Source: Pokkaliibacter sp. MBI-7 (GTDB lineage: Bacteria > Pseudomonadota > Gammaproteobacteria > Pseudomonadales > Balneatricaceae). Taken from it: a stretch of 64,000 nucleotides of DNA. A program made the translations under genes and the position numbers. The stretch spans positions 956,001-1,020,000 of the forward strand of contig NZ_JARVTG010000001.1 in assembly GCF_029846635.1 (NCBI RefSeq), written 5' to 3'. A model generated the notes under the pieces. It ran no database searches and was not told the origin of the DNA. It worked only from the letters and a program-made list of their open reading frames with translations. Of the stretch, positions 60,743 through 64,000 are shown piece by piece. The first letter of the stretch is position 1; every line of letters starts with the position of its first letter.

Positions 60743-61129
60743 TTAGTTGGGGTTAGCTTGCCATTCTTCAATGACTTCTTTAGCTGCACGAAAAGCTTCC
60801 TGACCTGCAGGTGCACCACAGTAGACAAAAGAGTGCAGCAATACTTCCTGTATATCTTCTACAGAACAGCCATTCCGCAGCGCCCCTCTGACATGCCCTT
60901 TTAACTCAGTGGGTGCTTTTAGTGCAGCAAGCATGGCGATAGTAACCAAACTGCGCACCTGTCTAGGCAATCCCTCCCGCTGCCAGGTTGATCCCCAGGC
61001 ATGCTCACAAATCCAGTCCTGCATTGGCCGGGTAAATTCAGTCGCAGACGAGAGTGCGCGCTGTACGTACTCTTCACCCATGACTTCAGTTCTGGTAGCA
61101 AGACCCTGATCTAAATCCTGTTGAGACAT
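60743..61129 (-). CDS. Carboxymuconolactone decarboxylase family protein
   Basis: 128 residues, the length of PcaC. AhpD-like helical fold: EEYVQRALSSATEFTRPMQDWICEHAWGSTWQREGLPRQVRSLVTIAMLAAL, then ELKGHVRGALRNGCSVEDIQEVLLHSFVYCGAPAGQEAFRAAKEVI. The sequence fits PcaC (4-carboxymuconolactone to 3-oxoadipate enol-lactone), but no other pca genes are near, so a detoxifying homologue is possible. ATG 61129 has AGGAG 6-7 nt upstream. Confidence 0.85.
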   Translation of the reverse strand: MSQQDLDQGLATRTEVMGEEYVQRALSSATEFTRPMQDWICEHAWGSTWQREGLPRQVRSLVTIAMLAALKAPTELKGHVRGALRNGCSVEDIQEVLLHSFVYCGAPAGQEAFRAAKEVIEEWQANPN

Positions 61130-61257
61130 CACACTCTCCTGACATTTTTAAGCCGCTGAAAGAAGAAGCGTATCCGAATCAACGGAAATTACGATAGACC
61201 CTTAGTACAGGAGTCATACCTGAAAGCGCATCAGTATTTTAAAAACCTCAAAAGCAA

Positions 61258-61285
61258 AACCCCTGACCGTTACCGATCAGGGGTT
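61258..61285 (-). terminator. Terminator of the rRNA operon
   Basis: On the minus strand, stem AACCCCTGA / TCAGGGGTT just after 5S, followed by TTTGCTTTTGAGG. Confidence 0.85.
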
Positions 61286-61297
61286 GCTGTATTTCAA

Positions 61298-61416
61298 TGC
61301 CTGGCGATGACCTACTCTCACATGGGGAAACCCCACACTACCATCGGCGCTGACGCGTTTCACTTCTGAGTTCGGGATGGAATCAGGTGGTTCCACGTCG
61401 CTATGGTCGCCAGGCA
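61298..61416 (-). rRNA. rrf: 5S ribosomal RNA
   Basis: Minus-strand TGCCTGGCGACCATAGCG... through the paired TGAGAGTAGGTCATCGCCAGGCA, about 118 nt, with conserved CCGAACTCAGAAGTGAAACG. It follows 23S by about 175 nt. Confidence 0.96.
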
Positions 61417-61591
61417 ATTCTGGCTGAGTCTCTCGGACTTACTTCCTCTGCTCACTCACTCTACGTGTGCTCACAGCCGCCGGTTTACTCAAATAAGGGT
61501 GGCTCTAATTTGATTATTCGCATCTTCATGCGCTTGCGACGATCACAAAATCTCTTCGTCTATCCAGTGCTTAACCAAGTCTCTTAGCTTA

Positions 61592-64000
<2,409 letters not shown>

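Overview
The window looks like a chromosomal segment of a GC-rich gammaproteobacterium, probably of the Oceanospirillales/Pseudomonadales group. Supporting signs are a one-piece tmRNA with the tag ANDENYALAA, class I aroA and astA, an E. coli-like lpdA, a CreBC two-component system and a Gram-negative (class GN) sortase module. The species cannot be named from the sequence alone.

Layout. 0-5 kb: a class GN sortase (cut by the window edge) and its VIT/vWA target protein, divergent from creBC. 5-13 kb: a small exported DUF4124-like protein, then acyl/short-chain metabolism (SDR, thiolase, MaoC hydratase, TetR) tied together by five copies of a 14-bp operator-like motif, then fabF, an orphan lpdA and a second TetR with a 26-bp palindrome. 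13-19 kb: aminotransferase, aldo/keto reductase, CNT nucleoside transporter, PAS-GGDEF diguanylate cyclase. 19-24 kb: a TetR-controlled tripartite drug-efflux operon (outer-membrane lipoprotein, EmrA-type adaptor, EmrB-type MFS pump). 24-30 kb: an Aer-like receptor gene split by an IS4-family element with an 8-bp target duplication, an EAL protein and a Cache chemoreceptor. 30-35 kb: moaA with a Ser-Pro repeat leader, an RRM-like protein, a DUF3141 alpha/beta hydrolase and a TetR.

35-45 kb is the most unusual part. Five tightly overlapping minus-strand genes encode a molybdopterin enzyme large subunit, a two-domain extradiol-dioxygenase-like VOC protein, a fumarylacetoacetate-hydrolase-family protein, an Fe-S subunit and an acyl-CoA synthetase, divergent from a FadL-type outer-membrane porin. 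The large and Fe-S subunits resemble pyrogallol-phloroglucinol transhydroxylase of anaerobic Pelobacter along their length. The large subunit also carries an N-terminal SCP2-like extension. I infer an undescribed route for uptake, hydroxyl rearrangement, ring cleavage and CoA activation of a hydrophobic polyphenol.

45-50 kb: an Lrp regulator, a CtlX-type hydrolase and astA (arginine/citrulline use), then a Zur-box-controlled zinc ABC importer preceded by a small membrane ORF. 50-56 kb: benABCD with a divergent BenM/CatM-like LysR (benzoate to catechol). 56-61 kb: a 2OG-Fe(II) oxygenase, aroA, a TDT-family transporter with a divergent LysR, ssrA and a carboxymuconolactone-decarboxylase-family protein. 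61.3-64 kb: the 5S and most of the 23S gene of an rRNA operon on the minus strand.
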